Source: DASPTT01 sp035623275
Lineage (GTDB): Bacteria; Actinomycetota; Acidimicrobiia; Acidimicrobiales; UBA8190
Reading direction: 5' to 3'
Length of the DNA: 24,787 bases
NCBI GenBank assembly: GCA_035623275.1
Contig: DASPTT010000129.1
Location: forward strand, 1 to 24,787
Of the stretch, positions 21,546 to 24,787 are shown one piece after another. The notes beneath the pieces are model-generated. The model saw only the letters and a program-made list of their open reading frames with translations, was not told where the DNA came from and did not search any database. Numbering within the stretch: position 1 is the first letter of the stretch; each line of letters begins with the position of its first letter. The translations under genes and the position numbers were made by a program.

Positions 21546-22478
21546 GTGGCGAAGAGAAAGGCGACGAGCACCTCGGTCTTCGGCGTCGGCGCACGCGAGA
21601 GCCACGACGCCAGCGAGTTCTACGCCCGCTTTCCCGCGCCGCGCCTGTCGACGGACGACGTCGTCGCCCGCTGCGCGGTGCCCGACAAGATCCTCGTGGG
21701 CGACGCCCGTTCCATGCACCAGGTCGGCGACAACTGCGTGGCGCTGGTCGTGACCTCGCCGCCCTACTTCGCCGGCAAGGAGTACGAAACCGTCCTCGGG
21801 TCCGGTCACGTGCCGGCCAGCTACATCGAGTACCTCGAGATGCTCGCCGGCGTGTTCGCCGAGTGCTGGCGGGTGCTCGAGCCCGGCGGGCGCATCGCCG
21901 TGAACGTGGCGAACCTCGGCCGTAAGCCCTACCGCTCGCTCTCGGCCGACGTCACCCGCATCCTCCAGGACGACATCGGCTTCCTGCTGCGGGGCGAGGT
22001 CGTGTGGCAGAAGGCGCGGGGGGCCTCGGGGAACTGCGCCTGGGGCTCGTTCGCATCCGCTGCCAACCCCGTGCTGCGCGACCTCTCCGAGCGGGTGGTC
22101 GTGGGGTCCAAAGGCCGCTTCGACCGCGCCATCTCCCGGGCCCGGCGCAAGAAGGACGGCCTCCCCCACGAGGACACCATCTCCAAGCAGGTGTTCATGG
22201 AGGCCACGCTCGACGTGTGGACGATGCGCCCCGAGAGCGCTCGCCGGGTGAACCACCCGGCACCGTTCCCCGTCGAGCTGCCCGAGCGCTTCATCCAGCT
22301 CTACACCTACAAGGGCGACGTCGTCCTCGACCCCTTCATGGGGTCGGGCACCACCGCGGTGGCGGCCCTGCGCTGCGGGCGCCGCTTCGTCGGCTACGAC
22401 ACCGACCCCGAGTACGTCGACCGCGCCCTGCTCCGGGCCAAGGAGGAGCGGGCGCGCCTCGAGGGATCGGGGAAGTAG
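21546..22478 (+). CDS. Site-specific DNA methyltransferase, beta class (N4-cytosine or N6-adenine)
   Basis: A 310-residue amino-methyltransferase. The catalytic motif TSPPYF (70-75) comes before the AdoMet-binding motif DPFMGSGTT (262-270), the order of the beta class. SPPY rather than DPPY is more usual for N4-cytosine enzymes, but N6-adenine specificity is not excluded. The middle part (about 150-235) should contain the DNA-recognition segment. GVWQKAR-like and HPAPFP elements typical of the class appear as VVWQKAR and HPAPFP. The GTG has GAGGAGG 8 bases upstream. Ten bases after its stop an unrecognised gene starts on the same strand, so a restriction-modification pair is possible. Alternatively it is a solitary epigenetic methylase. 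Confidence 0.92.
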   Translation: MAKRKATSTSVFGVGARESHDASEFYARFPAPRLSTDDVVARCAVPDKILVGDARSMHQVGDNCVALVVTSPPYFAGKEYETVLGSGHVPASYIEYLEMLAGVFAECWRVLEPGGRIAVNVANLGRKPYRSLSADVTRILQDDIGFLLRGEVVWQKARGASGNCAWGSFASAANPVLRDLSERVVVGSKGRFDRAISRARRKKDGLPHEDTISKQVFMEATLDVWTMRPESARRVNHPAPFPVELPERFIQLYTYKGDVVLDPFMGSGTTAVAALRCGRRFVGYDTDPEYVDRALLRAKEERARLEGSGK

Positions 22479-22488
22479 CGCTCGCGTC

Positions 22489-23490
22489 GTGCCCGCAGAG
22501 CTGACCGAGCTCACCGAGATCGTCACCGCGCTCGGCACCCTGCCTCACCCGGAACCCGAGCTCGCCATCGCGGCGCGGCCTGCCGAGCTCGTGAACGTCG
22601 AGGAGCACCACTGGGCGCGCCTGGCGGCGACGATCGCCGACCCAGCGCACGCCGCACCCCTCCAACGCGCCTGGCTCAACGGTCGCGCCCTGCTCGAGGC
22701 CGGCGACGGCCTCCGGGGCAGGCATCCCGCGCGCGTCGAGTGGAAAGGCCCGCAGCAGCCACCCGGCTACGACCTGCTGCCCGCCGACCTGCGGATCGAC
22801 CACGTGTACCTGGTCTCGTGCAAGTACATGTCCAAGATCCTCATGAACGCGTCGCCCGGCCACGTCTTCGACCGCTCTCTGGCCGTGCGCGACGCGTCGG
22901 AGCGCACCGACTGGTACGAGGAGGTGGCGCCGGACGCGTACGCCGCCTTCTACGACGCGGTGCGCCAACACGTCGGTTGCGGCCTGCCCGCTCGCCAGCG
23001 CGACCTCGACCGCACGCACCGCACCCGCATCGCCGCCGCCTGCAAGCGCCGGTGGCCGGACGCGCTCACCGAGGCGGCGACCACGTTCTCGGTCGCCGTC
23101 AGCGACGCCTCGGCGGCGCGCTGGCGCGGTGCGCTGGGCACGCCCCGCGACCAGGAGCACATGGTGTGGCGGCTGCTTCGGCTCAACAGCGCGCCGTACT
23201 TCGTGCTCGGCACGTCGCCGGCGGCGTCGCTGCGGCTGCGCATCGGCACCCCCTGGGACTGGCGCCAGCTGTACCGGTTCCGCTCCTTCGAGATCGCGCC
23301 CCGGCCCGGCCTCCAGCCGGCCGTGGACTGGATCGCCCGGGTCGAGACCCGTGAAGGGCGCGATATTCGCGCGGTCCGTGGTCACATCGAGATCCGGTGG
23401 AGCCACGGCCGATTCTGCGGCGTGCCGGAGGCCAAGATCTACCTGGATACGCCGCACGAATTGGTGCCCGGCTACTTCGCACTCCGCTGA
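22489..23490 (+). CDS. Unrecognised protein paired with the methyltransferase, candidate restriction endonuclease
   Basis: A 333-residue soluble protein that I cannot place in a family. It begins 10 bases after the methyltransferase stop with GTG, and AGGAGG (22441-22446) is too far for a ribosome site, so translation may be coupled. The segment from 82 to 116 holds VEWKG followed by D100/D104 and VSCKYMSK (Lys112), which could be a degenerate PD-(D/E)xK-like core: an acid, a short hairpin, then xxK with Ser110 in place of the acid. It resembles the QxK form of Mrr-type nucleases. The C-terminal half is rich in Arg and Trp (WRLLRLNS, WDWRQLYRFRSFE), plausible for DNA binding. No membrane or signal segment is present. 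The function as nuclease is inferred from context and a weak motif. Confidence 0.75.
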   Translation: MPAELTELTEIVTALGTLPHPEPELAIAARPAELVNVEEHHWARLAATIADPAHAAPLQRAWLNGRALLEAGDGLRGRHPARVEWKGPQQPPGYDLLPADLRIDHVYLVSCKYMSKILMNASPGHVFDRSLAVRDASERTDWYEEVAPDAYAAFYDAVRQHVGCGLPARQRDLDRTHRTRIAAACKRRWPDALTEAATTFSVAVSDASAARWRGALGTPRDQEHMVWRLLRLNSAPYFVLGTSPAASLRLRIGTPWDWRQLYRFRSFEIAPRPGLQPAVDWIARVETREGRDIRAVRGHIEIRWSHGRFCGVPEAKIYLDTPHELVPGYFALR

Positions 23491-23527
23491 GCGCGAGTTT
23501 CTCACCGCGCTGCGCGCGATCGGTCGA

Positions 23528-23621
23528 CCCGACGTCGGGATCGCCACAAGGCGCCCACCGTCCGCCCGTTCCCATGGGAAAGGAGCAGGACGCCTTCGAG
23601 GTGCACGCCGGCACACCTCGA
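23528..23621. repeat. Three dyad-symmetric elements before the secreted-protein gene
   Basis: In the 161-base gap between the methyltransferase-linked gene and the next gene lie a perfect 12-base palindrome CCCGACGTCGGG (23528-23539), a second perfect 12-base palindrome TTCCCATGGGAA (23569-23580) and an inverted repeat TCGAGGTG/CACCTCGA (23596-23603 and 23614-23621, 10-base loop). They could be operators or, for the last one, an RNA hairpin. No T-run follows any of them. Confidence 0.6.
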
Positions 23622-23651
23622 CCGGCCCGGCGGAGCAGAAGGAGCAGGGGC

Positions 23652-24787
<1,136 letters not shown>

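Overview
The window is very GC-rich, with GTG starts, G/C-ending codons and actinobacterial-type genes: an aspartokinase with an internal beta-subunit start, an acyl-CoA carboxylase epsilon subunit, and an RpsA with an acidic tail. I read it as a chromosomal piece of an actinomycete, most likely an Acidimicrobiia-like lineage. That placement is an inference from gene content and protein style, not a database result. I see no rRNA, tRNA, CRISPR array, insertion sequence or phage gene.

Layout. (1) Positions 1-1880, minus strand: lysC followed by asd, the entry to lysine/threonine/methionine synthesis. (2) Positions 1998-3418, plus: two tandem cyclophilins, one membrane-anchored and one cytosolic. 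(3) Positions 3435-5010: an S51 peptidase divergent from a short-chain dehydrogenase. (4) Positions 5073-7953, plus: 3-hydroxybutyryl-CoA dehydrogenase and a B12-dependent mutase of the ethylmalonyl-CoA (MeaA/Ecm) type. Convergent to them is pccB with its small epsilon subunit (7995-9766, minus). (5) A 402-base regulatory region at 9767-10168 carries several dyad sites. (6) Positions 10169-18298, plus: a seven-gene branched-chain-amino-acid-type ABC transport operon, livG, livF, an exported anchored protein, a small membrane protein, a substrate-binding lipoprotein, a fused LivH-LivM permease and a membrane-anchored beta-propeller. (7) Positions 18311-20058, minus: crotonyl-CoA carboxylase/reductase and an epimerase, divergent from an acetyl-CoA acetyltransferase (20240-21424, plus). 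(8) Positions 21546-23490: a DNA methyltransferase directly followed by an unrecognised protein, possibly a restriction-modification pair. (9) Positions 23652-24787: a secreted low-complexity protein converging on and overlapping the 3' end of rpsA.

How the genes fit together. Thiolase, hydroxybutyryl-CoA dehydrogenase, crotonyl-CoA carboxylase/reductase, epimerase, ethylmalonyl-CoA mutase and propionyl-CoA carboxylase beta/epsilon cover much of the ethylmalonyl-CoA pathway for acetyl-CoA assimilation. The liv-type transporter sits between the two halves and may import a substrate that feeds acyl-CoA metabolism, but its substrate cannot be read from the sequence. Eight genes have a TANNNT -10 box 6-8 bases before the start codon, which points to widespread leaderless transcription. 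The most novel items are the methyltransferase-linked unknown gene, the rpsA/secreted-gene convergent overlap built on a two-way repeat, the extra surface proteins in the transport operon, and the tandem AACNNGTT operators in front of it.
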